From a virus, in IMG/VR virus record IMGVR_UViG_3300034166_000594, positions 1 through 40,634 of that record: a stretch of DNA of 40,634 nt. One strand, written 5' to 3'. A model generated the notes under the pieces. The model saw only the letters and a list, made by a program, of their open reading frames with translations. It searched no databases and had not been told where the DNA came from. Position numbers and translations under genes: made by a program. The stretch's first letter is position 1, and every line of letters starts with the position of its first letter. Positions 14,587-21,757 of the stretch are shown in pieces.

Positions 14587-15045
14587 ATGCCGCACGCCCC
14601 CGCCGTTCCGTATACCGTCACCGTGTCGTTTGTGGTGGACGGTGCCGCCAATCCTACCGACGCCGCGCGCATCATTGCCGATTATCTGGACGCGGCCGCT
14701 ACCCTCCTCCCGCGCGCGGATATCCCCGCCGTCTATGTGGACACGGCCGCCCCCGCATGCGGCACAGCGGCCGATGCTGTCGCGCGCCAGCTGGGGCACG
14801 ACGGCACGCGCTGGCGCACGGACGACGGTTACACCATAGACGACCTGGTCCGCGCGTTCGGCGGCACCATCGAGCATCACCCCGGGCGGGACCGCGACCT
14901 GGGGCGTTACGGCGACGTGTGGCGTGCCATCTTCCCCGACGGGTCCGTCATCACGGCATCCGGGGGCGCCTGGGATATCGGCTACCCCGAGTGCTGGTGC
15001 TGGCAAGGCAACGGGCACGAGAACTGCTCGGCCGGGGAGGGCTGA
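14587..15045 (+). CDS. Early protein, 152 aa, with C-terminal Cys/Trp motif
   Basis: I do not recognise this 152-aa family with certainty. The N-terminal part reads as an alpha/beta domain (VTVSFVVDGAANPTDAARII). The C-terminal half has GDVWRAIFPDGSVITASGGA and then WDIGYPECWCWQGNGHENC, a pattern seen in small phage proteins of unknown role; the clustered Cys and His could bind metal. The shared leader GAGGAATCCGCC precedes the ATG. The first 15 bases of the coding sequence are the same as those of the next gene (MPHAP), which may reflect cassette duplication at the start. Confidence 0.55.
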   Translation: MPHAPAVPYTVTVSFVVDGAANPTDAARIIADYLDAAATLLPRADIPAVYVDTAAPACGTAADAVARQLGHDGTRWRTDDGYTIDDLVRAFGGTIEHHPGRDRDLGRYGDVWRAIFPDGSVITASGGAWDIGYPECWCWQGNGHENCSAGEG

Positions 15046-15048
15046 ACC

Positions 15049-15276
15049 ATGCCGCACGCCCCCCGCCTCCACCTTCCCCCGGCCGTGCTGGACGTGGTGC
15101 GCGACCTGCTAAGGGACGCGCGCGCTACCTACCGGCACGTCCGGCAGGACCCGCACCGCCCCGACGCGGCCGACCTGGTGGCGTATGCCGACCTCTGCCG
15201 CGAACAATCCCGCGTACTCCGCTCCGGCCGGGACTATCGGCTCAACAAGTACGGCTGGCCGGAGATCCTCCCCTAA
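15049..15276 (+). CDS. Small helical early protein, 75 aa
   Basis: This is the last gene of the rightward cluster, three bases after the preceding stop. The 75-aa product is helical and basic (PAVLDVVRDLLRDARATYRH, then LCREQSRVLRSGRDYRLNKYGWP). I do not recognise the family. Coding ends just before a hairpin with a T-rich tail, so this closes the operon. Confidence 0.55.
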   Translation: MPHAPRLHLPPAVLDVVRDLLRDARATYRHVRQDPHRPDAADLVAYADLCREQSRVLRSGRDYRLNKYGWPEILP

Positions 15277-15296
15277 CCCCCCGCACCCTCCCCCAG

Positions 15297-15333
15297 CCCC
15301 CCGGCGGCCAGAGCGCTTCCGGGGGGCGCCTTA
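15297..15333 (+). terminator. Intrinsic terminator of the rightward cluster
   Basis: CCCCCCGG (15297-15304) pairs perfectly with CCGGGGGG (15319-15326), a 14-base loop lies between them, and CGCCTTATTT follows. It lies 20 bases after the stop of the last rightward gene. Confidence 0.7.
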
Positions 15334-15445
15334 TTTCCGGCCCGATTCCCCCCGCATCGCACCCTACCCCTTCCCCCGCCCCCGTTCGTGCCCTGGCGAC
15401 CCCTCCACGCGCCCGCACGGGGGCCTTCCGCGCCAGCCTCCCCCG

Positions 15446-15499
15446 CGCGCACCTCCCGCGCACCTCCCGCGCACCTCTCGCGCACCTCTCGCGCATCCC
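15446..15499. repeat. 11-bp tandem repeats (iteron-like)
   Basis: Four full units of CGCGCACCTCY and a partial fifth follow head to tail, in an otherwise gene-free stretch between the operon terminator and the candidate small RNA promoter. The 11-base period is about one helical turn, so every unit faces the same side of DNA, as in protein-binding iterons. Low-complexity GC drift is the alternative. Confidence 0.6.
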
Positions 15500-15536
15500 G
15501 CCCGCTGGCCCGCGCAAGCTCCCCGCGCGCCCCCCC

Positions 15537-15565
15537 TTGCGCGACCTGGCCCGCGCGCGCATAAT
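15537..15565 (+). promoter_or_regulatory. Candidate promoter of a small RNA
   Basis: TTGCGC (15537-15542) and CATAAT (15560-15565) are 17 bases apart. The -10 hexamer has five of six consensus bases and the -35 three of six. No open reading frame follows, but a set of hairpins and a terminator lie within 100 bases. Confidence 0.5.
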
Positions 15566-15570
15566 GGGGC

Positions 15571-15663
15571 AGCGTCACCTTGGCGGGTTGGCGCGACCGG
15601 ACGTGATCCGGCACCTCCTCGGGTGCAACCCCTCCCCGGCTCCGGCTGGCGGAGGGGTTTGTC
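15571..15663 (+). ncRNA. Candidate structured small RNA, about 93 nt
   Basis: Between the promoter above and a terminator, the sequence has three consecutive hairpins: CCGGA/TCCGG (15597-15601 and 15607-15611, loop CGTGA), GCACC/GGTGC (15611-15615 and 15622-15626) with the loop TCCTCG, and the terminator stem. The loop TCCTC is complementary to the GAGGA ribosome binding site in the leaders of the rightward cluster. There is no start codon with a ribosome binding site. It is not a canonical tRNA: the anticodon-like arm has a 5-base loop and the T-arm motif is missing. Function is unknown; binding to ribosome binding sites is only a suggestion. Confidence 0.5.
15627..15660 (+). terminator. Intrinsic terminator, possibly bidirectional
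   Basis: AACCCCTCC (15627-15635) pairs perfectly with GGAGGGGTT (15651-15659), followed by TTGTCGT on the plus strand. It also lies 30 bases past the stop of the leftward HNH gene, so it may block converging transcripts from both sides. Confidence 0.7.
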
Positions 15664-15688
15664 GTATCCGCGCGCCTCGTGCCCGCGC

Positions 15689-16183
15689 CTAGTCCCGCGC
15701 CCGCACGACGAGCCCGAATTTCACGCAGATGTCCCGATGCTTCCGCCGGGAATACTGTCCCCCGCAATGGGCGCAGGTGATGCGGCATCCCGTGGGATTG
15801 GCCTTGGCCTTGTCTCGCGCCTTGGCCTTGGCGATGGCCTTCCGCTTGCGCTCCGCCGCGATGCGCTTTTGCTCCGCGACGGTCCGGAAGGTGTAGCGGG
15901 GATGGTAGTGCGTATGGCAGGGCAAACACACCAGCTGAAGCCACGTCAACGACGGCTCGTGGCCGATCACGTCGGGGTAATAAAAGTGGTGGACGTGTTC
16001 ACCTTTGGCCTGGTGGCACCGCTCGCACCGCCCGCCAGCACGGGCGATCACCCGCTGGCGCTGGGCGTGCCATGCGTCCCGGTCCACTCGCTTCCCTTTC
16101 TTGGGGCGCTGCTGAACACGTTTGCGGCGGCGGAGAAGCTCCTCGGGGGTGTATCCGGCGGGGTCAATCGTCGGAGGTCGCAT
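15689..16183 (-). CDS. HNH endonuclease with C-terminal zinc finger
   Basis: I choose the ATG at 16183 (164 aa); a TTG further upstream (16264) would add a low-complexity Arg-rich extension. The core HNH domain is CERCHQAKGEHVHHFYY, with the H-H pair, then LVCLPCHTHYHPR, giving the Cys4 zinc site and the catalytic His. A Lys/Ala-rich linker helix follows and then a second zinc finger (CAHCGG ... HRDIC). It is the last leftward gene, alone after a 700-base gap. It is either a homing endonuclease or, less likely, a packaging-associated HNH nuclease; the latter usually sits next to terminase. Confidence 0.75.
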   Translation of the reverse strand: MRPPTIDPAGYTPEELLRRRKRVQQRPKKGKRVDRDAWHAQRQRVIARAGGRCERCHQAKGEHVHHFYYPDVIGHEPSLTWLQLVCLPCHTHYHPRYTFRTVAEQKRIAAERKRKAIAKAKARDKAKANPTGCRITCAHCGGQYSRRKHRDICVKFGLVVRARD

Positions 16184-16879
16184 CGTCTGGGAAGGGTCGA
16201 AGGGTCTGGGCGTGCCGAGCCATATCCGGGCACCCCGCGAGCGGCGCCGGGGATGCCTGTGCAACCCGGGGGATACATCGCACGCTTACGCCGAGGCGCC
16301 AAGATACGTCACACCGCTTGGCCGGTGATTCGCCGTGCGGCCCTGGGACCCTATCCGTTGGCAGCGGCGAAGGGCGCAGGGGTTCGCTTGCCGGAGCGGC
16401 GACGGCTCCGATAGACCGCAGGGGGACGGTGCCCGGCCCAGTCGTAGGCCGACGTTGCTGGGAATTACTGTGAATCCCCCCACGGGTTGCCTTGTGGATT
16501 GGTGCGCGGATGACGGTCCATCCGGCGCGCGGGTAAGGCGCAGCAACCCCGCGCTTGGCGTCTGTCTGGCGATCACCTCCAGCACAAAGCCCCCGTCCGC
16601 CGGTGTGACCCCCACCCCCGTTGTGGCAGGGGTGGCACCGTGGATCGGGGGCTCGTTTGTGTCCCGCATAGCGTCCGGGGTCATCGGCCGCTGCCGCCAG
16701 TATGCGCTCCGCACACCGTTCGCGCAATCCCCCCCCCAACAGCAAACGCCCCCCGAGTCTCCCCGAGAGGCGCCGCCTGGCCCAGCTGTCCCATCCGCTC
16801 CGCTCCGCTAGGGCTCTTATTTAATCGCAAACCGGCAGTCTTGATCGGGTTTTGATCCGCGACACTATCGCGACAGCGC
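16184..16879. other. 700-base region without a convincing gene; hairpins
   Basis: Both strands have open frames here, but none has a ribosome binding site or even coding texture. Visible structure includes an extended hairpin at 16601-16640 (CGGTG and CCACCCC pair with GGGGTGG and CACCG around a 10-base loop), a smaller hairpin near 16391-16409 (CGGAGC/GCTCCG), a run of nine C at 16729-16737, and two TTGATC copies near 16840-16855 in the most AT-rich part. It could hold an origin or a decayed gene; nothing decisive is visible. Confidence 0.45.
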
Positions 16880-17173
16880 CTAAACCTTCCCCTTCCGCGC
16901 CATCCGCTCCCGCCACAGCAGCTGCCCGCGCGTAAGGCCCTCCGGGGGCGCCTCCGGGGCCGCTGGAGGCGCTGGGGGAGGCGCTGGAATGGGCGCTGGA
17001 GGCTCCGGGGTGGGTGGGGCTGCTTCCACCTCTGCTTCCACCCCGTCCTCAGCCACCAGCCGCGCCTGCGCCGGCAGGAAGGGCCACTTGCGCCACGCCT
17101 CCTCCCACCCCGATACCGGCCCGCGCCGGACCACCTCCCCGCCGGCCTGGAACGTCACCCAATAGCGGGTCAC
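16880..17173 (-). CDS. Small Pro/Ala-rich protein, 97 aa
   Basis: The GTG start at 17173 overlaps the TGA of the upstream gene (GTGA), which supports this start over ATG alternatives. The product has a short beta-rich N-terminus (YWVTFQAGGEVVRRGPVSG), an acidic part, a long Pro/Ala linker (about residues 55-80) and a basic C-terminus (LTRGQLLWRERMARKGKV). It is the last gene of the long leftward operon. I do not recognise the family; the layout suits an adaptor that holds two partners. Confidence 0.5.
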   Translation of the reverse strand: MTRYWVTFQAGGEVVRRGPVSGWEEAWRKWPFLPAQARLVAEDGVEAEVEAAPPTPEPPAPIPAPPPAPPAAPEAPPEGLTRGQLLWRERMARKGKV

Positions 17174-17445
17174 GGGGCCACCCCCTCCACGGCCGCATAC
17201 ACCGGCTTCCGGCGTGCATTGGTCGACCCCCCGCACTCCCGCCGGTAGCGCACCTCGTCCCACGTCTCCAGCCGCGACACGATCACCCCGGCATGTTCCA
17301 GCCCCCGCAGGTGGTGGCACAGGGTGGGGTGCGTGATGGGGACGTGCCGCAGCAGGTCGTCCACCGTCATGGCGCCATGCTCGCCCAGTAGGGACACGAT
17401 CTGGTCGCGCCGCTGGCGGCTGTACGGCCGGGTCCGGGGGCTCAT
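17170..17445 (-). CDS. Winged helix-turn-helix protein
   Basis: The 91-aa product has a winged-helix layout: RRDQIVSLLGEHGAMTVDDL, then the recognition helix region ITHPTLCHHLRGLEHAGVIV, then a wing with the basic strand EVRYRREC. This resembles ArsR/MarR-like DNA-binding domains used as phage regulators. Start and stop overlap neighbours by four bases on both sides. Its target is unknown; the rightward control region at 12280-12350 with repeats is one candidate. Confidence 0.65.
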   Translation of the reverse strand: MSPRTRPYSRQRRDQIVSLLGEHGAMTVDDLLRHVPITHPTLCHHLRGLEHAGVIVSRLETWDEVRYRRECGGSTNARRKPVYAAVEGVAP

Positions 17446-17618
17446 CGCGGCCCCTCCTCGTCCGACTGCTTACCCGCCTGCTCGTCCGGGTCCGGCCCCA
17501 TGTGGACATCCAGCGACAGGACGATGACGATCCCCCAGAGGAGGGCGATCAAGGCGAAGATCACCCAGGCGGAGGCGGTGGCAGTGGTACTCATGGTGGT
17601 ACTCATGGCGGCACTCAT
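17442..17618 (-). CDS. Small single-span membrane protein, 58 aa
   Basis: After a Ser/Thr-rich N-terminus (MSAAMSTTMSTTATAS) comes one membrane segment (AWVIFALIALLWGIVIVLSL) and an acidic, soluble C-terminus. ATGA overlaps tie it to both neighbours. It lies far from the lysis genes and in the early operon, so it may act on the host membrane or exclude other phages rather than cause lysis. The role is not known. Confidence 0.5.
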   Translation of the reverse strand: MSAAMSTTMSTTATASAWVIFALIALLWGIVIVLSLDVHMGPDPDEQAGKQSDEEGPR

Positions 17619-18175
17619 CGGCGAGATCCTTGGACGCGGATGTTGTGGAGGGGCTGGGACCGAACCGGCCCGTCTTTCGGCCAGCCCAAGAGGTGGTACA
17701 TGGCGCGATTGTGGATAACGTGGTGCTTCATGGTCCACTGGTCCGGCTCCAGCTTCCAGTAGGCCGCCAGCGCCCGCTGCGTGACGCCGAACGGGCTGGT
17801 GTCGAGCTTGGCGGGCGCCTCTAGGGGCATCATCCGCGCCTCCATCTGCGCCTCCACCTGCGCCTCCATCTGCGCCGGCAGCGCCCCCTCTGCTTCCTCT
17901 CCTGCCTCCTTCACCGCCTGCCCCAGGGCCTGCCCCATCGCCCGTCGGGCGGCGCGCTCCTGCGCGATGCGCTCGCGGCGCTGCTGCCGCTCCACCACCC
18001 GCCGCTCCATCCGGCAGGTCATGCACCGCCAGTAGTACCGGCCGTCCCCCTTGGAGGCCAACTTCCGGGCGCCGGGGAGTGTCAGGTCGTGCCCCTTCTG
18101 GCACCGCGTCGGGGTGGACGGCGCCTTGTCCAGGTTTCGGGCCAGCTTCGACAGCTGCCGCAACGACCGGCCCAT
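17615..18175 (-). CDS. Zinc-ribbon protein with amphipathic middle, 186 aa
   Basis: The N-terminus holds a CHCC zinc ribbon (CQKGHDL near residue 25 and RCMTC near residue 50), a module often seen in phage nucleases and DNA-binding proteins. Then follow an Arg-rich helix (RRVVERQQRRERIAQERAAR), a segment with repeated MEAQVEAQMEARM, and a C-terminal domain with KLEPDQWTMKHHVIHNRAM. I see no nuclease motif, so DNA binding without cutting is the best guess. The start shares one base with the upstream stop. Confidence 0.5.
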   Translation of the reverse strand: MGRSLRQLSKLARNLDKAPSTPTRCQKGHDLTLPGARKLASKGDGRYYWRCMTCRMERRVVERQQRRERIAQERAARRAMGQALGQAVKEAGEEAEGALPAQMEAQVEAQMEARMMPLEAPAKLDTSPFGVTQRALAAYWKLEPDQWTMKHHVIHNRAMYHLLGWPKDGPVRSQPLHNIRVQGSRR

Positions 18176-18372
18176 CAGCGTCCCCCCACCTTCGCTGCCT
18201 GCTGTACGGCCTGCTGTACGGCCTGTTGCGCTGCCACTGCTCGCAACACCACCTCGGCACGGCGGCGGTCGTACTCGATCTGCGCCGCCCGAGCCTCCCG
18301 AACGCGGCGGGCAAACCAGGCGGCGATGGCGACCACCATGCCGAACAGGCCGAACAGGACAATAGCACTCAT
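18175..18372 (-). CDS. Small membrane protein with coiled tail, 65 aa
   Basis: It has an N-terminal membrane segment (IVLFGLFGMVVAIAAWF) followed by a charged helix with the Gln-rich repeat QQAVQQAVQQAA. The direct repeat is also visible in DNA as CTGTACGGC copies around 18205-18225. It lies 15 bases after the RusA gene. The pattern could fit an Rz-like or membrane-anchoring protein, but the place in the replication operon argues against lysis. Confidence 0.45.
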   Translation of the reverse strand: MSAIVLFGLFGMVVAIAAWFARRVREARAAQIEYDRRRAEVVLRAVAAQQAVQQAVQQAAKVGGR

Positions 18373-18387
18373 GGCGAATCCTCGGGG

Positions 18388-18780
18388 TTAGGGTGTAACG
18401 TCTGGCAGCAGGACAACAGTAACGGTAGCGCCGGGGTTGTCCTTGTCAACACCAGCGAAGTACCAGAACATCTGCCGCACTTGGCTGTCGTCCCACCAGA
18501 CGGCTTCGCTGCCGTTGATGGCGTCCATGACTTGCTTGGACCAGTTGAAGTCCCGGCGGCGGCGGTCGGGCTCCCGCACGGCGACCATCAGCAGCACCGG
18601 CCCCGTGGCGCGCGCCCACTTGGCCTGCTTGGCGGCCACCCAGGCGTGGTTGGCGAGGCGCGTCTTGGCGCCCCGGTACTTGGGGGTCAGGATGTAACCG
18701 GAGTGCGAGACGTACTTGTCGTTGTCGCTGCACAGCGCGTCCCAGCCCACGTCGAATGTCAGGGTGGGGTGGTCGCTCAT
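18388..18780 (-). CDS. rusA: RusA-like Holliday junction resolvase
   Basis: The 130-aa product has the RusA pattern: basic PDRRRRDFNWSKQVMDAING followed by WWDDSQVRQM, which supplies the conserved acidic residues (the Asp after the Arg run, and DD before SQV) that bind magnesium. RusA cuts four-way DNA junctions, freeing phage DNA from recombination and replication branches before packaging. Length fits the family (about 120 aa). I choose the ATG at 18780 because it makes an ATGA overlap with the methylase gene. Confidence 0.85.
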   Translation of the reverse strand: MSDHPTLTFDVGWDALCSDNDKYVSHSGYILTPKYRGAKTRLANHAWVAAKQAKWARATGPVLLMVAVREPDRRRRDFNWSKQVMDAINGSEAVWWDDSQVRQMFWYFAGVDKDNPGATVTVVLLPDVTP

Positions 18781-19376
18781 GGCGTCCCCCACTGCTCGGC
18801 CATTGCGCGGGCGATGCCGGGGAACGTCCGGGACGCGATACGCGCGCGCTCCTCCTTGCGCGTGCCGCTAGTGATGTGCGACCACTTAGCCATTCTGGCG
18901 CCGTTGGCCTTGACGTAGAACTCTCCCTTGCCGACAATAGCGGTTGGCATGATGGGGGGGAGGCCACGCAGCCAGAGGCACGTCGGCTTGGACGCCTCAT
19001 GGCCGTGTTGCCACGGGTGAATGATCTGGTCAGGCTTGCGCCAGTTCTTGTTTAGGTAACCAATGGGGTTCTCCAGCGCCACTTTGGGGATAGGCGCATC
19101 CCACAGCGCCTGCACGAAATCTCGGGCCGCATAGGTCAAGGGCCACCGCTCCGGGCGCTTCTTGTTCCACCAAATGCCCATTGACGCGAGGTAGGTGCAT
19201 GGCGGGTGGGCCACCATGAGGTCCCATCCCTCCCTTAGCGCCTGCAGCACGTCCACTTGGATATGCGGCCCCGGCGTTTCGGTGGGCAGCAGGTCGCAGG
19301 ACCATGCGTCATGGCCTAGAGCCCGGAACGCATCGCGCACGATGCCGCTAAACTCGCACGCCACCAGGACCCTCAC
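18777..19376 (-). CDS. DNA cytosine methylase-like protein
   Basis: The GTG start at 19376 overlaps the primase-helicase stop (GTGA). The 199-aa product has an S-adenosylmethionine-site-like start, RVLVACEFSGIVRDAF, the motif IV-like AHPPCTYLA with the Pro-Cys of C5-methyltransferases, and KVALENPIGYLN, which corresponds to motif VI (ENV) with Pro in place of Val. It is much shorter than standard Dcm-type enzymes and lacks a separate target recognition domain and the QRR motif. It probably modifies phage DNA against restriction. A non-methyl transfer at C5 is a less likely alternative. Confidence 0.7.
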   Translation of the reverse strand: MRVLVACEFSGIVRDAFRALGHDAWSCDLLPTETPGPHIQVDVLQALREGWDLMVAHPPCTYLASMGIWWNKKRPERWPLTYAARDFVQALWDAPIPKVALENPIGYLNKNWRKPDQIIHPWQHGHEASKPTCLWLRGLPPIMPTAIVGKGEFYVKANGARMAKWSHITSGTRKEERARIASRTFPGIARAMAEQWGTP

Positions 19377-21130
19377 CGCCGCCTCCCGCGTGGCTCCTTC
19401 GTGGCCGTCCCGTCGCTCTCCCCCATCGTCAGGACGCGGGGGTGCAGTTGCAGCGTGCGGTAGTCCCACCTCACCGGAATGTCCATCACCCCCCCGTTTC
19501 GGTTCTTGTCCACGATCAGCCAGGTGTCGGCAATGTTGCCGGCCCGGACGAATCGGCTGTGGTCCAGCAGCCACACCATGTGAGAATCGTTCTCAAGCGC
19601 GCTGCCGCCCATGAGCCCCTGCGACACCGGCCGCTCGTCCCGGTTGCGGCTCTGCTCCCGGTTGAACTGCGACAGGTTCACCAGCACCAGCTGCTGCCGC
19701 ATCGCCACCTCCCGCAGCGTGTGGCTCACGATCTCCACCCGGTCATGGATCTCCCGGACCTTGTCCACCGTCACCAGCTGCAGGTAGTCCACGATGAAGT
19801 ACCGGCTGTTGTGGTACTCCACATGGTACGTTATGGCCTGTACCACATCTGTCAAGCGGGAAATGGGGGTCCGGTTCACCAGCAGGCGCCCCCCGCTCTC
19901 GGCGTGCTGGCGGTTGACGGCGGCCGTTGCCCGGTGGTAGGTGGTCAGGTCGAACTGCGGCCCCTTCTCCAGCATCCCCACCGTCTCGCCGCTGGCAATG
20001 GAGAGGAAGCGGGTGGCCAACTCAGAGCGCCCCATTTCCAGCGACAGGAACGTCACCGTCTCGCCGTGCGTGATGGCGTGCGCGGCCAGGTTGAGCCCGA
20101 TGAGGCTCTTGCCCGTCCCGGTGTTGGCGCCACACGTCACCACCCAGGTGCGGGCCAGCCCGATGCCGCCCCCGTCGCCCCGGCACAGCGCGTTGAGCTG
20201 CGCCAGCGGGGTGGGCACGGCGTCCACCGGGGCCAGCTTCTCGCCCAGCAGCTGGTCTAGCGTGTCGCCCACCACCGCGTCGAAGGCCACCGCCGGGGGC
20301 TCGGCGCCGATGGGCGTGGCGGTGCGGAGGATGGCGGCCCAGGTCGAGCGCCAGTCCTCGCCCCGCTGCTGCACGGCCTGGTGCAGGTCGCAGAAGTCCT
20401 TGACCGGCACCGCGTCCTCCCCTGCCCCCACCTTCACGTCCCGCAGCACAAACGCCTTGGGCAGGTCGGCCGCGACGGACGCCACCAGCGTGGAGCCCCC
20501 TTGGTCCGGTTCTTGCCACACCACCACCTTCCGCCCGGCCAAGAGCGCCTTGTACTCACTCCGCCACTGCGAGGCGCCAGGCAGCCCCACGGCGACCACG
20601 CCCCGCTGCCACGCCGCATGGCAGTCCGACTCCCCCTCGACCAGCAGCACCGGCGCGTCCTTGGGCGCCATCGCCAGCACGTCCTGCCCGTAGAGCGGCG
20701 TGCCGGTGCCGTCCTTCCCCCAGAACGTCCCCTTGCGCGTCCGGTACTTGGTGCGGAGCAAGGCGCCCGTGGCGTCTCGGTAGGGGATGGCCACCATCTC
20801 GTCGCCATACGTCCCCACCGCATCCACCACGCCGGCCTTCTCCAGCGTCGCCAGCGCCAGCCCCTTCCGCTCGGCGTACTCCGCCACCGACAGCCCCCGG
20901 CGCACCTGGTCGCTGGGCAGCTCGACCCGCAGGATCTCGGCCAGCGTGTCGAAGTGTTCCGTGAAGCCGCACGCCGCGCAGCCCCATTGGTGGTCGCCCA
21001 GCCACGCCGACGCATGGCTGTCGTCGTGCCGGGGGCAGCGGAAGGCCAGCGTCTTGCCGGTCTTTTGCGCCCGCCACCCGGCCTGCCGCACCGCCTGCGC
21101 CAGCACCCCCCGTGCGTCCAGCTGGTTCAC
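19373..21130 (-). CDS. Primase-helicase (zinc finger, TOPRIM, DnaB-type helicase)
   Basis: The 585-aa product joins both functions in the way of T7 gp4. Residues 30-60 carry a CHC2-type zinc finger (FRCPRHDDSHAS and WGCAACGF). The TOPRIM domain follows with VLLVEGESDCHAAW, whose Glu and Asp bind metal. The helicase has Walker A GANTGTGKSLIG, motif SLEMG, Walker B YFIVDYLQLV and VLVNLSQFNRE. It unwinds the fork and lays primers. As the phage has no DNA polymerase, host replicase must extend them. It heads the right part of the early operon, three bases before the next gene upstream. Confidence 0.93.
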   Translation of the reverse strand: MNQLDARGVLAQAVRQAGWRAQKTGKTLAFRCPRHDDSHASAWLGDHQWGCAACGFTEHFDTLAEILRVELPSDQVRRGLSVAEYAERKGLALATLEKAGVVDAVGTYGDEMVAIPYRDATGALLRTKYRTRKGTFWGKDGTGTPLYGQDVLAMAPKDAPVLLVEGESDCHAAWQRGVVAVGLPGASQWRSEYKALLAGRKVVVWQEPDQGGSTLVASVAADLPKAFVLRDVKVGAGEDAVPVKDFCDLHQAVQQRGEDWRSTWAAILRTATPIGAEPPAVAFDAVVGDTLDQLLGEKLAPVDAVPTPLAQLNALCRGDGGGIGLARTWVVTCGANTGTGKSLIGLNLAAHAITHGETVTFLSLEMGRSELATRFLSIASGETVGMLEKGPQFDLTTYHRATAAVNRQHAESGGRLLVNRTPISRLTDVVQAITYHVEYHNSRYFIVDYLQLVTVDKVREIHDRVEIVSHTLREVAMRQQLVLVNLSQFNREQSRNRDERPVSQGLMGGSALENDSHMVWLLDHSRFVRAGNIADTWLIVDKNRNGGVMDIPVRWDYRTLQLHPRVLTMGESDGTATKEPRGRRR

Positions 21131-21133
21131 GCC

Positions 21134-21718
21134 TTATCCCTCGGCGCGGTAGATCCGCTCCTGCCGCTGGATACGCGGCACGGGGCCTTGCACGGTGAAA
21201 GACGGGTCGTCCACCAGCAGGTGGTCCTGCGGCACCTGCACCAGGTGGCCCGTCCCCATCAGCGCCACCACAAACAGGTGCTTGTGCTGCCCCGGCGCCA
21301 TGCTGTACCCGTCCCGCACATGGTCCACGGCAAACCACAGCTTCCCCTCGGCGCCACTCAGCGCGTCGAAGTTATGCAGCGTGACGTGCGCGTCCTCCAG
21401 CATGGTCGGCGCGAACAGTTCCGCCTCCCACCCGTACATGTCCCACACCGCCGTCTGCGAGGGGAGCAGCGGGCGCGGCGCCACCATCTGCGACGGGTCG
21501 GCGTTGAGCGCGTGGAGCGGCAGGTCCACCACCAGCGCGCCGGACTCCAGCAAAACGTGGCACCCCAGCATCCGCCCCGGCGTGACGCTGACGCCCCACC
21601 ACACGGCCGGCAGCAGGCGGTGGTCGTGGGCCGCGTCCTTGAGGACGAAGCTGGCGTGGACGCCGATGTAGCGGTGGCGGGGCAGGGACAGGTTGTGACC
21701 GGTGCTATGGCTCGGCAT
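21134..21718 (-). CDS. Hypothetical protein upstream of the primase-helicase, 194 aa
   Basis: I do not recognise this family. The product is all-beta by texture, rich in His (GHNLSLPRHRYIGVHASFVL) and contains HVLLESGALVVDLPLHALN and HKHLFVVALMGTGHLVQVP. It ends four bases before the primase-helicase start, so a replication or nucleotide-related role is possible. The position, size and beta content do not match a known polymerase or ligase. Confidence 0.55.
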   Translation of the reverse strand: MPSHSTGHNLSLPRHRYIGVHASFVLKDAAHDHRLLPAVWWGVSVTPGRMLGCHVLLESGALVVDLPLHALNADPSQMVAPRPLLPSQTAVWDMYGWEAELFAPTMLEDAHVTLHNFDALSGAEGKLWFAVDHVRDGYSMAPGQHKHLFVVALMGTGHLVQVPQDHLLVDDPSFTVQGPVPRIQRQERIYRAEG

Positions 21719-21757
21719 GATTCTCCTCGGGGGTAAGGGTTAGGGGGTGTCAGGGAG

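Noticed and set aside
15446-15499. CRISPR array
   Set aside because: The repeats are only 11 bases and directly adjacent with no spacers; no cas operon is present. The Cas4-like protein is a common phage recombination nuclease.
15571-15663. tRNA gene
   Set aside because: A D-arm-like GCGGGTTGGCGC and an anticodon-arm-like hairpin tempted me, but the anticodon loop would have five bases or lack U33, and neither a T-loop nor a 7-bp acceptor stem forms.
16286-16714. Leftward frame of 142 codons in the 700-base gap
   Set aside because: No ribosome binding site; codon texture is GC-rich at wobble only in the first part and decays later; the long hairpin lies within it. A gene remnant is possible but not supported.
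16840-16870. Rightward promoter with TTGATC and CACTAT
   Set aside because: The hexamers are weak and no rightward gene or RNA-like structure follows closely.
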